Shown here one piece after another: positions 35,809 to 44,867 of a stretch of DNA of 64,000 nucleotides. The notes below the pieces were generated by a model. That model did no database searches. It was not told the origin of the DNA and was given only the letters and a program-made list of their open reading frames with translations. The stretch covers positions 1 through 64,000 of the forward strand of contig CAUZCL010000003.1 in the NCBI GenBank assembly GCA_963578475.1. The letters are read 5' to 3'. Position numbers and translations under genes: made by a program. This DNA is from SMYC01 sp963578475 (lineage in GTDB: Bacteria > Acidobacteriota > Vicinamibacteria > Marinacidobacterales > SMYC01). How positions within the stretch are numbered: the stretch's first letter is position 1; every line of letters starts with the position of its first letter.

Positions 35809-36285
35809 GTCCGAGCTCCTGCTCCATCCTGATCTCCGATGTGTAGTAGCCCCAGAGCGTGAGCCATTTCATCACACTGAAAAACGGCTGGTCCGCGGGA
35901 GAATCGGACGTCGCGACCAGACTCCGGCTCGTCGCGCGCTCCTCTTGCTCCGCGAGCGCGGCTTCCTCAGCTCTCTCCAGGAGCGCGACCTGCTCGGCCG
36001 GATCGTGCTCGACGAACGGTGTTTCGTCACCGTCGAGCTCCGCCAAACCTTTTCGGAAGCTCGATCGTTCTTCGTCCGTGAACCACTCGGTCAGCATGAC
36101 GTCGATGAACTCGTTCACGCGCGCAGCTTTGGCCCCTGGCGTGTCGGTCTCGGGGATGATGAGCTCCGCCATCACGGTAACCATCTCGTTCTGCCTCGTC
36201 CAGGTCAAGACCGGGCGGTCGCGGATGGAGAACTCGCCGATGGCAAGGGCGAAGGTCTCCCCCTTGCCTCCGGGCGTGAAGCATG
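35738..36285 (-). pseudogene. Gluconate 2-dehydrogenase subunit 3-like protein, N-terminus lost
   Basis: The frame contains the typical body of the small Tat-exported partner of GMC dehydrogenases: VTVMAELIIPETDTPGAKAA, VNEFIDVMLTEWFTDEE and the late FFSVMKWLTLWGYYTSEIRM. The Tat signal should precede it. Only a damaged stretch (GETFALAIGEFSIRDRPVL) without a start codon is found, and upstream sequence changes to unrelated fragments. A TTG at 36208 could start a short cytoplasmic form. It ends just before the GMC gene, in the natural order. Confidence 0.6.
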
Positions 36286-36389
36286 GCGTTACAGGGGTTG
36301 ATGAAGGCTGTCTTGTAGGTCAGGCTCACGTTCTTCGGCAAGTGAATGATGCGCTCGTGAGGATCCGTGAAAGGACACGTATTCATGAA

Positions 36390-36560
36390 GAGGTAATCCC
36401 GGATGAGGCTCGTGAGCGCGGCCAGCGGATGGCCTCCCTCGATTGTAAGGACGCCGACATAGACTCCGAGGAAAAGCGCTAGAATCACTTGGCGCGTGAC
36501 GACGGCACAGGCGATGGCAACCACAATAGGCAGGATCAACCAGACACCGGTATGGTCCAT
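36390..36560 (-). pseudogene. N-terminal fragment of an NhaC-type Na+/H+ antiporter
   Basis: An ATG at 36560 begins an antiporter-like N-terminus: WLILPIVVAIACAVVTRQVILALF, then GVYVGVLTIEGGHPLAALTSLI. After ~57 residues this becomes an unidentified segment (TDPHERIIHLPKNVSLTYK) and then the out-of-frame gluconate-dehydrogenase subunit. All further membrane helices (normally 10 or more) are missing. It is a head fragment joined by deletion to two other gene pieces. Confidence 0.5.
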
Positions 36561-36587
36561 TGGCGCCTATTCTAAGGGAACAGCGCT

Positions 36588-37607
36588 ATGAGCTCAGCCG
36601 ATTTCGTACGCGCCTTTCCGGACGGCTACTTTCTCGACGCGGCCAATCTGAAAGGGCTCGAGCGATACGCGCGCCAGCAGGAGTTCATCGGACCCACCCA
36701 ATTGCTTCATAGCGCTCAAAGAGCGGGCGAAGGCAACATGAACCTCACCTTGAGGCTCGAGACGGCGGAGAACTCTCTGATTCTGAAACAAGCTCGCCCG
36801 TGGGTCGAGAAGTATCCCCATATTGAAGCGCCCGCGGACCGCTCGCTCGTGGAGGTCGCATTCTACGAGATGGCCGCGAAACGCCCCGCGCTCTGTGACG
36901 TAATGCCTCTATTACTAGGAAGCGATCCGGCCTCGCGCGTCGTCGCTCTCGAGGATCTGGGGGAAGCCAAAGACTTCACGCCTCTCTACTCAGGTAAGAC
37001 GCTGACGTGTGCGGAGCTCGACTCGCTCGTCGCCTATCTCGAGGCGCTTCACACCGCGTGGGAATCTCCACTTCCACCTGTTTTCGCGAATCGAGAGATG
37101 CGCGCCCTGAATCACGAGCACATCTTCCAGCTCCCGCTCGCGAGCGACAACGGTCTCGAGCTAGACTCGTTCACGACCGGACTTCAAGAAGCGTCCGAGG
37201 CGTTGATCGCGGATCGAGACTATGTCGATGCCGTCACCAAGCTCGGAGAGATGTACCTCGCCGATGGCAGCCCGCTCGTCATCGTCCACGGCGATTACTT
37301 TCCAGGAAGCTGGCTACGAACGACCAGAGGCATCCGCATCATCGATCCTGAGTTTTGTTTCACCGGCCCCGCGGCGTACGACGTTGGCGTCATGCTCGGG
37401 CATCTCTATCTCGCCGACCAAGCCTGTGCCGAGGACGTACTCGAGCTCTATCCCAGCAATGACGCGTTTGCGGCGCTCGCGCGCCAGTTCGCCGGTGTCG
37501 AGATCATGCGGCGTCTCCTCGGCGTCGCCCAGCTTCCCCTGAGCTGCGCTATCGAGAGAAAACGCGAGCTGCTCGAGCTGTCACGCGAGCTCGTCCTCTC
37601 CGCGTGA
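36588..37607 (+). CDS. APH-family small-molecule kinase, methylthioribose-kinase-like
   Basis: 339 residues, aminoglycoside-phosphotransferase fold. The nucleotide loop region is GEGNMNLTLRLE with the ATP-binding Lys in LILKQARPWV. The catalytic loop is VHGDYFPGSW (HGD) and the metal motif IIDPEFCFTGPAAYDVGVML (DxE). These motifs and the order resemble 5-methylthioribose kinase of the methionine salvage pathway, though MtnK is somewhat longer and no other salvage gene is near. An alternative is an unrelated small-molecule kinase of the same fold. ATG start with AGGGAACAG upstream. Intact. Confidence 0.7.
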   Translation: MSSADFVRAFPDGYFLDAANLKGLERYARQQEFIGPTQLLHSAQRAGEGNMNLTLRLETAENSLILKQARPWVEKYPHIEAPADRSLVEVAFYEMAAKRPALCDVMPLLLGSDPASRVVALEDLGEAKDFTPLYSGKTLTCAELDSLVAYLEALHTAWESPLPPVFANREMRALNHEHIFQLPLASDNGLELDSFTTGLQEASEALIADRDYVDAVTKLGEMYLADGSPLVIVHGDYFPGSWLRTTRGIRIIDPEFCFTGPAAYDVGVMLGHLYLADQACAEDVLELYPSNDAFAALARQFAGVEIMRRLLGVAQLPLSCAIERKRELLELSRELVLSA

Positions 37608-37745
37608 CGCCCGCAGCGCCACCGGGCTCGTTCTTGCGCTTGCTAGCGCTCATTTTCTCGCGCCGATCTTGCCGCTTCTCATCGAGTCTTCCTCTTGCCG
37701 AAGACCATCCCCCGAAGGTACACTCCCGCAAATAGGAAAAGCTCG

Positions 37746-39455
37746 ATGACACGACTCGCAAAGACATTGGCCGTTCTCGCTCTTTTGACTGGCTGCACGG
37801 CTCAGGAAGCGAAAGAGCCGGCCGACCTCGTTCTTCGAAACGGCAAAGTCGTCACGGTCGACGAAGCACTGCCCGAGGCGCAAGCCGTGGCCGTGAAAGA
37901 CGGCAGGATTTTGGCTGTGGGAAGTAACAGCGACATTGCGGGCCATATCGCCGAAGCGACCGAAGTCATCGATCTCGAAGGGCGTCTCGCGATTCCCGGC
38001 TTCATTGAAGGTCACGGGCACTTCATGAGCCTCGGCAATGCGAAGATGATCCTCGATCTCACAAAAGTCACGAGCTGGAGCGAGATCGTTGCCATAGTCG
38101 GCGACGCTGCGCGCGAAGCCGAGCCGGGCACGTGGATCTCGGGCCGCGGCTGGCATCAAGAGAAATGGGACGCGATCCCGCCGGGTGCTATCGAAGGTCT
38201 ACCCGACCACACCGGCCTGAGCGAAGTGTCGCCGGACAACCCCGTCATTCTCGAACATGCGAGCGGCCATGCCGCTTTCGCGAACGCGCGCGCAATGGAG
38301 CTCGCGGGAATCGACGCGAACACCCCCGATCCCGCCGGCGGGACAATCGTCAGAGGAGCTGACGGCGATCCAACAGGAGCGCTCCGCGAAACGGCGCAAA
38401 GACTCGTACGCAGAGTCTTTCAGGACTATCTCAACCAGCGCTCTTCCGAAGAGCAGCGCGCGGAGGCCGAGCGGCGCGTAGCGCTCGCGAGCCAAGACAT
38501 GCTCTCGAAAGGCATCACGAGCTTTCACGATGCGGGCGTAGGCTTCGGGACGATCGATTTTTACAAAGAGATGGCCGAGACGGGAAAGCTCCCTGTGCGC
38601 CTCTACGTGATGGTGCGGGGCGAGTCGAATGAGGCGATGGACGAGCAGCTTGCCGCGTACAAGATGACGAACGCCTATGACGGCCACTTGACGGTGCGTT
38701 CGATCAAACGGCAGATCGACGGCGCTCTCGGCGCTCACGGCGCCTGGCTTCTCGACAACTACGCGGATCACGATTCGGCCGGTCTCGTTCTCGAGACCAT
38801 CGAAGATATCGCCGGCACAGCAGAAGTCGCGATCAAGCACGGCTATCAAGTCAACACCCATGCTATTGGCGATCGTGCAAACCGCGAAGTGCTCAATATC
38901 TACGAGAAGGCTTTCGCCGCCGACGCGAGTGGCGGTAAAGAGCTGCGCTGGCGAATCGAGCACGCGCAGCACATCGATCCTGAGGACATTCCTCGCTTCT
39001 TCCAGCTCGGCGTCATCGCAGCCATGCAAGGCATCCACTGCACCTCGGACGCGCCGTGGGTCTTCAAGCGCCTCGGCGACGAGCGCGCTGAATCCGGAGC
39101 TTACATGTGGCGCGACCTCCTGGACGCTGGTGCCATCGTCACGAACGGCACCGACGTCCCCGTCGAAGACGCCGATCCGCTCGCGAGCTACTACGCCACC
39201 GTCACCCGCATCACGAAGGACGGCAATGCTTTTTTTCCCGGCCAGGCGATGACGCGCGAGGAAGCGCTCGAGTCCTACACGCTGAGCAACGCCTACGCCG
39301 CGTTCGAGGAAGACGTCAAAGGCTCCATCACGCCGGGAAAGTATGCCGACATCACCGTGCTCTCGAAAGACATTTTGACCATAGAGGCCGAAGAAATCCT
39401 GGAGACGGAAGTCGTCTACACGATCGTGGGTGGCAACGTCCTCCACGCGCCGTGA
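37746..39455 (+). CDS. YtcJ-type lipoprotein amidohydrolase
   Basis: About 569 residues. The signal ends in AVLALLTGC, a lipobox. Metal ligands: the HxH of IPGFIEGHGHFMSLG, the carboxylated-Lys region near GALGAHGAWLLD, the His of VNTHAIGDRANREV and RIEHAQHIDPED, and the Asp of IVTNGTDVPVED. The C-terminal composite barrel (GKYADITVLSKDI) is present. The family hydrolyses amides such as N-substituted formamides, but the real substrate of most members is unknown. Start chosen at the ATG that begins the signal. Intact paralogue of the broken gene at 12.8-14.5 kb; it overlaps a DUF2513 gene. Confidence 0.85.
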   Translation: MTRLAKTLAVLALLTGCTAQEAKEPADLVLRNGKVVTVDEALPEAQAVAVKDGRILAVGSNSDIAGHIAEATEVIDLEGRLAIPGFIEGHGHFMSLGNAKMILDLTKVTSWSEIVAIVGDAAREAEPGTWISGRGWHQEKWDAIPPGAIEGLPDHTGLSEVSPDNPVILEHASGHAAFANARAMELAGIDANTPDPAGGTIVRGADGDPTGALRETAQRLVRRVFQDYLNQRSSEEQRAEAERRVALASQDMLSKGITSFHDAGVGFGTIDFYKEMAETGKLPVRLYVMVRGESNEAMDEQLAAYKMTNAYDGHLTVRSIKRQIDGALGAHGAWLLDNYADHDSAGLVLETIEDIAGTAEVAIKHGYQVNTHAIGDRANREVLNIYEKAFAADASGGKELRWRIEHAQHIDPEDIPRFFQLGVIAAMQGIHCTSDAPWVFKRLGDERAESGAYMWRDLLDAGAIVTNGTDVPVEDADPLASYYATVTRITKDGNAFFPGQAMTREEALESYTLSNAYAAFEEDVKGSITPGKYADITVLSKDILTIEAEEILETEVVYTIVGGNVLHAP

Positions 39456-39799
39456 AACGCGACATCGATCTTCTCCGTCGCATTCTGCTCGATCTCGAAA
39501 GCGGCAGCTCTGTGCACGACGCCGGAGAAGATCTGCAGACACTCCACTACCACATCCAACTGTTGGACGACGCGGGTCTCATCGTCGCGGACGAGCTCGT
39601 CCCCGGCCAATGGTGGCCGGAGCGGATCACGTGGGCGGGTCACGAATTTCTGGACCTCGCCAGAAACGACATCTCTTGGAACCGAACCAAAAGCAACGTG
39701 GCCTCCAAAGTAGGCTCCGCGCCCTTCGCGATCGTGCAGGAGCTTCTCGCCCGCAACTTGCGTAGCGCTTTGGGCTCGGCGCGAACGAAAAAGAAGTAA
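39452..39799 (+). CDS. DUF2513 family small protein
   Basis: 115 residues. The opening VKRDIDLLRRILLDLESG and the middle HIQLLDDAGLIVADE followed by ITWAGHEFLDLARND are hallmarks of DUF2513, a winged-helix-like family of unknown role most often seen in phages and plasmids. The GTG start overlaps the amidohydrolase stop (GTGA), so translation is coupled. The Lys-rich tail is intact. The chromosomal setting behind a lipoprotein enzyme is unusual for this family. Confidence 0.75.
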   Translation: MKRDIDLLRRILLDLESGSSVHDAGEDLQTLHYHIQLLDDAGLIVADELVPGQWWPERITWAGHEFLDLARNDISWNRTKSNVASKVGSAPFAIVQELLARNLRSALGSARTKKK

Positions 39800-39941
39800 C
39801 AAGGCGAATGTCCTCGCCAGCGGACACTCGTGGGTAGCGGCCACCGAAGGCTGGTATAGCCTAAGTAACTGCCTCAAAGCCGCTTAGGAGTCTTTCGTGA
39901 CAGTGGCACGTGAGCTGCTATTACCCAAGCGAGGAGGACGC

Positions 39942-40319
39942 ATGAAAAACATCAAGCTCACAGCAGCCATAACGCTTCTTGTCATCGGGAGCGCCTGTGC
40001 CTCTAAAACCGTCAATGACGTCATGGCCGACCCGCATCGTTATGCCGATCGCAACATTGCTCTGCGCGGAAGAGTCATCGAGAGTTATTCCGTTGCCGGC
40101 ACCGGCTTCTATCGTTTGGAATACACGACCGGTCGCCTCTGGATTTGCTCCTCCAAAGGCGTGCCCCGAAAAGGCGCACGGGTGGAAGTCAAAGGAAAGA
40201 TTCATGACGGCTTCGATTTGACCTCAGTGGGAGGTTTCCTGAAGCTGCCCGCAGCGATCCGCGAGCGCATCGAGTCGGGCCTGCTAATGGTGGAGAGGTC
40301 GCACAAGGCAAGAAGCTGA
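39942..40319 (+). CDS. Lipoprotein with OB-fold-like domain
   Basis: 125 residues. The signal ends with LLVIGSACAS, a lipobox, so the mature protein is lipid-anchored. The body has an OB-fold pattern: NIALRGRVIESYSVAGTGFY, RLWICSSKGVPRKGARVEVKG, where the GxRVEVKGKI strand is typical of tRNA_anti-like or BOF domains. The ligand is unknown. ATG with GAGGAGG upstream. It stands alone, with a convergent protease remnant downstream. Confidence 0.65.
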   Translation: MKNIKLTAAITLLVIGSACASKTVNDVMADPHRYADRNIALRGRVIESYSVAGTGFYRLEYTTGRLWICSSKGVPRKGARVEVKGKIHDGFDLTSVGGFLKLPAAIRERIESGLLMVERSHKARS

Positions 40320-40372
40320 CCGCGCGTCGCGCTGCGCGTGACGAGAGTACAGCAACCTGCACTATGCGTTAC

Positions 40373-41180
40373 TCAGTAGTGTAGGTTACTCCCCCAGTTA
40401 GTTCTAATTAGAGCCCAGAAGATCCGCTGGACGGAGACCGGATCGCCTATTAGCTGATAGAGAGACAGCATCGCGCGCGTGCCTCCGAGCAACGCATATT
40501 CCTGGAGCGACAGAACGATGGCATCACCGAGGAGCATGTCTCTATGACCAAGAGAGGCTGAAAAGAATCGCTCGGCGAGCACGCCCGCTTGTCCATGCTT
40601 CGACAGACCCGTCGGCGACCAGACGGCAATGGCGCCTCCGCCGGCCTTTTGCACGAGCTCGGCAGCGAGGGGCGTGAATCCAGGAATCCCGAAACGACCG
40701 ACCGAGCAGGTCATGAACGTCACGATGGGACAGTTCTGATTCACGAGGTACTCGACGTCCGAAATCAGAAGCAGCGACTCATCCGCCAACCGGTCGAGCC
40801 CGCCATGCCAAAATAGTGCACGTGTCCCACGCCTTCATGCAGTGCGGTGAAGAGTTTTAGCCTCCCATCCGCGCCCGTGAGTTGCGAGAGATAGATGCGG
40901 TCGACATTGTAGTCGGGTGGGATGAAGCCAATTAGCCTTTCGGCATCTTGGGGAAAGTTGGACCGCGCGTCAGCGTTGTCCGCGAGCATCAAAACTCGGT
41001 TCGCCCACGGGCCCGTGCCGGCGCTCTCGTAGAGTCGAACCTTGTCGACATAATCGAGAAGCTCGTCATTGGAGAGCACCGGGATCCTCCCCAGTGCGAT
41101 CTCCGGGACTCCATCATCGCCCACGATATTCGCGAACGCGCTGTCGGCGGCGAAGAGCCCTTCCGGCGTTCCTCAGCGGT
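40373..41180 (-). pseudogene. C25 (gingipain-type) cysteine peptidase fragment, frameshifted
   Basis: The fragment starts inside the domain (LFAADSAFANIVGDDGVPEIAL, as in C25 peptidases) with a stop just upstream and no start. It continues through LGRIPVLSNDELLDYVDKV to GVGHVHYFG, where the catalytic-His region HGGLDRLADES follows in another frame (shift near 40810). The catalytic cysteine area is PIVTFMTCSVGRFGIPGF, then ELVQKAGGGAIAVWSPTG. The propeptide, the N-terminal half and the sorting tail are absent. Such enzymes are secreted proteases; this one is a relic. Confidence 0.65.
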
Positions 41181-41268
41181 GTCACGATACAGCTCTGTCC
41201 GCTACGAAGCGCCATAAACGAGAGCGCAAGCGCGGTGTTTTTACACGAGTGATCCAGCCGCTTTCCTG

Positions 41269-41772
41269 TTACTCGGTGGCTTGGCCGCCTAGGCGCGCCG
41301 AAACTTTAGCGAAGCGCTTGCCTCGCCGAAGCTTTAGCGAAGGCGGGCGCCACTCACCCGTAGCGACGAGCGTGAAAGAGGGAGGTGGCGGCGATGCGTG
41401 CACGTATATCTCGACTTCGAGCGAAAGCTCTTCCAAGTGCAGTGTCTCTCGCCAGTAGTCGTAAGGTGCTTCGAGATCGCCGAGCTCTTGAAGCTTGTCA
41501 GCGTCCACTTCGAAAAGCTCGACCCAAATTGGGTGGCGCTTCGACGACGCGACGAGCATCGGATATTCGCTGTTCTCGTACATCTCGAACGGAAGATCGA
41601 CGAACCGACTGTGCACAGGCAAGGCACCTTTCAGGTACAACTCGTGGTTGAAATAGCCGACCTTCAACGTGCCGTAAATGGCAACGAGGGTTAAAGGCCT
41701 GCCTGTTGCAACACGAAAAGAGCCTCGCGCATCATCAATAGCCGAGCGAATGCGTTTCGCGCCGCACGTCAC
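41269..41772 (-). CDS. Gamma-glutamylcyclotransferase/AIG2-like protein
   Basis: Up to 167 residues with one GGCT/AIG2 domain: VAIYGTLKVGYFNHE is the YGTL substrate loop, and GDLEAPYDYWRETL carries the catalytic Glu. The family releases 5-oxoproline from gamma-glutamyl amino acids or gamma-glutamylamines. The start is uncertain: the ATG at 41772 lies 38 bases inside the gamma-glutamyltransferase gene and gives a 28-residue leader. The overlap with a gamma-glutamyltransferase on the same strand suggests consecutive steps of gamma-glutamyl peptide breakdown. Confidence 0.7.
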   Translation of the reverse strand: MTCGAKRIRSAIDDARGSFRVATGRPLTLVAIYGTLKVGYFNHELYLKGALPVHSRFVDLPFEMYENSEYPMLVASSKRHPIWVELFEVDADKLQELGDLEAPYDYWRETLHLEELSLEVEIYVHASPPPPSFTLVATGEWRPPSLKLRRGKRFAKVSARLGGQATE

Positions 41773-43585
41773 CGGCGGCTATCATCACGCCCGTTTCCGG
41801 ATCCCGATAGGTGACCGTGAGCGCCCCCGTTCGCCAGTTCCAAAGTCCCCACGACTGCACGTCGTGACCTTTCACGCGCAGCGCCTGGAAAGTCGCCGTC
41901 GGGATGCGCGCCTCGACGCGTAGCACGCCCGGGGTCGCGTTGACCTCGCTCCCGGTGCCGGGAAAGTTGTAGCTTCCGAAGCGCGGCTGGTCGACCGCAT
42001 GCTCCGGCGACATGCCCCACACGCTGACGTTCAAGAAAGTCTGAAGCATCGCCTGCACTTGCTGGTCGCCACCTGGCGTCGAGAGACCCATGAAGGGCTT
42101 CCCGTCTTTCATGACGAGGATCGGGTTGTTGGTGTTGCGCGGACGCTTCTTGGGTGTCATGACATTCGCAAGGCTCGCGTCGAGATTGAGCTGGCCCATC
42201 CGGCCGCCGAGACCGAATCCCCAGTTGGGGACGAGTGGCGTTAGCATGTGGCCGTCGCTCTCGGTCATGGAGAATACATTTCCTTCCGCATCCATCACGT
42301 TGACAGAAGTCGTGTCCGGAAGAGGGAGTCCCGCTTGCCCAGAGCCGAGCCCAGCAAAGACTTCGGGCGAGTCGGTAGCGACGTTTTCCATGTTCGCGGG
42401 ATCGCCCCAGGGCGGCATGTCTTCGAAAGCCTTGTCGCGATCGACAAGCTCCGCGCGCTTGCGGCCATAAGCCTTCGTATAGAGCCCGCGCGGCACGTCC
42501 ACGAAATCGGGGTCGCCGATATATTTGTGGCTGTCGGCCATCGCGAGCTCGATAACTTGCGAAAGTATGTGGATGTACTCAGCGGTGTTGTAGCCGAGCG
42601 CTTCGACGTCGAAGCTTTCGAGCATGTTCAAGATCAGGATGAGGCGAGGTCCTTGAGACCATCCATCACAAACATAGACGTCATAGCCGCGAAAGGTCGT
42701 ATGGAGCGGCTCCATCCACCGACTCTCATAGCTCGCAAGATCGTCGTAGCGCACGAGACCGTCATCGAAGCCTTCATAGAGCGCCGCCGCCGCGCGGGCA
42801 GGCTCGCCTTTGTAGAACGCGTCCCTGGATGCGCGGATCGCCTCGGAGCGGGACGCACCCTTCTCGAGCGCTTTCACTTCGGCATCCATCATGTAGCGGA
42901 TGAGCCGTCCCAGGTCTTTGTTGACCATCAAGTCTCCGAGCTTCTGATTGCCGACGCCGTTCGGAAACCAAAACTCGACGTTGTAAGGAAACGGGGTAAT
43001 CGCATCCTGCTGCGTATCGAGAAGTCCCTTCTGGTGCTTGTAGAGGTGGTAGCCCCCCTCGGCGATCTCGAGGGCGGGAGCCACAGCGTCGCGAAAGCTG
43101 AACGTTCCGTATCGATCGAGTGTAGAAAGCCACACGTCGACATCGGCAGGAATGAGGGCGATGCTCGTCGGCGTTTTTCCGTGCTCGAGGAAATGCGCGA
43201 GCGTTGCTTTCGCGGGTGTTTTCCCCGCCCCCACCCGGGTTATGACGCGCCCTTCAGAAGCGCTATAGAGGATCAGAGGCGCGACGCCAGTCCACCCGGC
43301 ATAGCCCATCTTCATGACTTTCAAAGCCATCGCGGCCGTTACGCCGGCATCGAAGGCGTTGCCGCCTTTCTTGAAGGCCTCCATACCGGCGAGCGTCGAC
43401 AGGTAGTGCCCGGTCGAGATGACTCCGCGCGTGCCCATGACGCGAGGGCGCATCGCCTCGAGGCTGTCATTGTCGTAGACGTGCCCGTAGGAGGCGAACG
43501 GGCCGAGCGTCTCGAGAAGCTTGCGCTCCTGCGAAGCGACCGTCGTCGCCAGAAGCACCATCCCCAATAGCCATAGACGTTTCAT
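41735..43585 (-). CDS. Gamma-glutamyltransferase family protein (exported)
   Basis: 616 residues, Ntn-hydrolase that self-cleaves into two subunits. It has a signal peptide (LWLLGMVLLATTVASQ). GGNAFDAGVTAAMALKVM and VGAGKTPAKATL belong to the large subunit. LPDTTSVNVMDAEGNVFSMT marks the cleavage site, whose Thr becomes the nucleophile, and FMGLSTPGGDQQVQAMLQT the small subunit. It acts on glutathione or gamma-glutamyl peptides in the periplasm, or on acylated compounds as some relatives do. It overlaps a cyclotransferase gene. Longer than average but intact. Confidence 0.85.
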   Translation of the reverse strand: MKRLWLLGMVLLATTVASQERKLLETLGPFASYGHVYDNDSLEAMRPRVMGTRGVISTGHYLSTLAGMEAFKKGGNAFDAGVTAAMALKVMKMGYAGWTGVAPLILYSASEGRVITRVGAGKTPAKATLAHFLEHGKTPTSIALIPADVDVWLSTLDRYGTFSFRDAVAPALEIAEGGYHLYKHQKGLLDTQQDAITPFPYNVEFWFPNGVGNQKLGDLMVNKDLGRLIRYMMDAEVKALEKGASRSEAIRASRDAFYKGEPARAAAALYEGFDDGLVRYDDLASYESRWMEPLHTTFRGYDVYVCDGWSQGPRLILILNMLESFDVEALGYNTAEYIHILSQVIELAMADSHKYIGDPDFVDVPRGLYTKAYGRKRAELVDRDKAFEDMPPWGDPANMENVATDSPEVFAGLGSGQAGLPLPDTTSVNVMDAEGNVFSMTESDGHMLTPLVPNWGFGLGGRMGQLNLDASLANVMTPKKRPRNTNNPILVMKDGKPFMGLSTPGGDQQVQAMLQTFLNVSVWGMSPEHAVDQPRFGSYNFPGTGSEVNATPGVLRVEARIPTATFQALRVKGHDVQSWGLWNWRTGALTVTYRDPETGVMIAAGDVRRETHSLGY

Positions 43586-43691
43586 TGCTGGCCCTCCCTA
43601 CACCGAGACTTTTATCACATCTAGCCCTACCTTATTAATAAACACTCGGTGTCCTCCCCGACGTGGTATTTAATACCCCTAGGAGGTTGTC

Positions 43692-44867
43692 ATGAAAGCC
43701 TGGCCACAGATGACGCTCGCGGGCGGCCCCGTGCAGCTCACCGATCGCACCCTTCGAGATCAATCCCGTCCTGTGCTGTATCACTACGATCCCGCCTTCA
43801 TCGAAATATTCGGCCACACGTGTGACCTGTTGAAGCAGGTCTACCGAACAGAGTATGACGTCGTGATCATGCAGGGCGAGGCCATCCTCGGGCTAGAGGC
43901 CGCGGCCGCGTGCTTGTTGTCGCCGGGCGACAAAGTGCTCAACCTCGTCTCGGGTGTTTTCGGAAAGTGGTTCGAGCTGTTCATCGAAAAATATGGCGGT
44001 GAGGCGATCGAGCTTGCCGTGCCGTATAACGAAGCGATCAACCCCGATGCCGTCCGCAAAGCGCTAGAGGACAACCCCGGCATCAAGTTCCTATCGGTCG
44101 TACACTCGGAGACACCGTCGGCAACGCTCAACCCTGTCGAGGCTATCGGCGCGGTCGCGAAAGAGTTCGGCGTTCTCACGATGGTCGACACCGTGTCGGG
44201 ATTGGGCGGAGAGCTCCTGAGCCCCGAGGATTGGGGGATGGACGTTGCCGTCGCCGGGCCGCAGAAATGTCTCGGAGGGCCCCCGGGGCTTTCCATGCTG
44301 TCGGTTAGCCCTCGAGCTTGGGAAGTAATGGAGTCCAAGAAGACCCCGCTTCGCGGAAGCTTTCTCTCTATTCTCGACTGGCGCGATACGTGGATGGAGA
44401 AACAAATATTTCCCTATACGCCATCGGTCACGAACATCTACGCGCTGGAATCGGTTCTCGAGCAAGCGCTCGAGGAAGGGATGGAGGCCATGGCGGTGCG
44501 CCATAGAGCGATCGCGAAAGCCGCTCGCCTGGCTGTTTCAGCGATGGGGCTCGAGCTTTGGGCGGCGAGCGAAGAGATCGCCGCGTCCTGTGTTACGGGT
44601 GCGGTAATGCCGAAAGGCATCGACGACCAACAACTTCGAGGACGCTTGCGCGATCGCTACGGCGTCATGATCTCTGGCGGCTATGGCGAGCTCGCCGGAA
44701 AGCTCTTCCGACTCGGCCACATGGGTATGGCCGCTCAGCCGACCTATCTCTGCGCACAGCTCGCGATGGTCGAGCGCACTCTCGCGGACCTTGGTGTGCC
44801 GGTCACTCTCGGCCAGGGTGTTGGCGCGGCACTCGCCTCGCTCGAGAACTGGGGAGAGAGCGCATGA
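43692..44867 (+). CDS. Class V aminotransferase (alanine-glyoxylate / pyridoxamine-pyruvate type)
   Basis: 391 residues, PLP enzyme. Conserved segments: QGEAILGLEAAAACLLSPGD, GVFGKWFELFIEKYGGE, VVHSETPSATLNP, TMVDTVSGLGGELL with the PLP Asp, and AGPQKCLGGPPGLSMLSV with the Schiff-base Lys. The late MISGGYGELAGKLFRLGHMG is typical of alanine-glyoxylate and pyridoxamine-pyruvate aminotransferases. The two cannot be told apart by eye. A strong AGGAGG precedes the ATG, and the stop overlaps the truncated hydrolase gene by 4 bases. Intact. Confidence 0.85.
   Translation: MKAWPQMTLAGGPVQLTDRTLRDQSRPVLYHYDPAFIEIFGHTCDLLKQVYRTEYDVVIMQGEAILGLEAAAACLLSPGDKVLNLVSGVFGKWFELFIEKYGGEAIELAVPYNEAINPDAVRKALEDNPGIKFLSVVHSETPSATLNPVEAIGAVAKEFGVLTMVDTVSGLGGELLSPEDWGMDVAVAGPQKCLGGPPGLSMLSVSPRAWEVMESKKTPLRGSFLSILDWRDTWMEKQIFPYTPSVTNIYALESVLEQALEEGMEAMAVRHRAIAKAARLAVSAMGLELWAASEEIAASCVTGAVMPKGIDDQQLRGRLRDRYGVMISGGYGELAGKLFRLGHMGMAAQPTYLCAQLAMVERTLADLGVPVTLGQGVGAALASLENWGESA

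Noticed and set aside
38199..39542. 447-codon minus-strand ORF opposite the YtcJ-type gene
   Set aside because: Antisense shadow, without motifs, of an intact amidohydrolase.
42248..43570. 440-codon plus-strand ORF opposite the gamma-glutamyltransferase
   Set aside because: A shadow of a gene with signal peptide, cleavage site and catalytic Thr. No family resemblance in the shadow frame.
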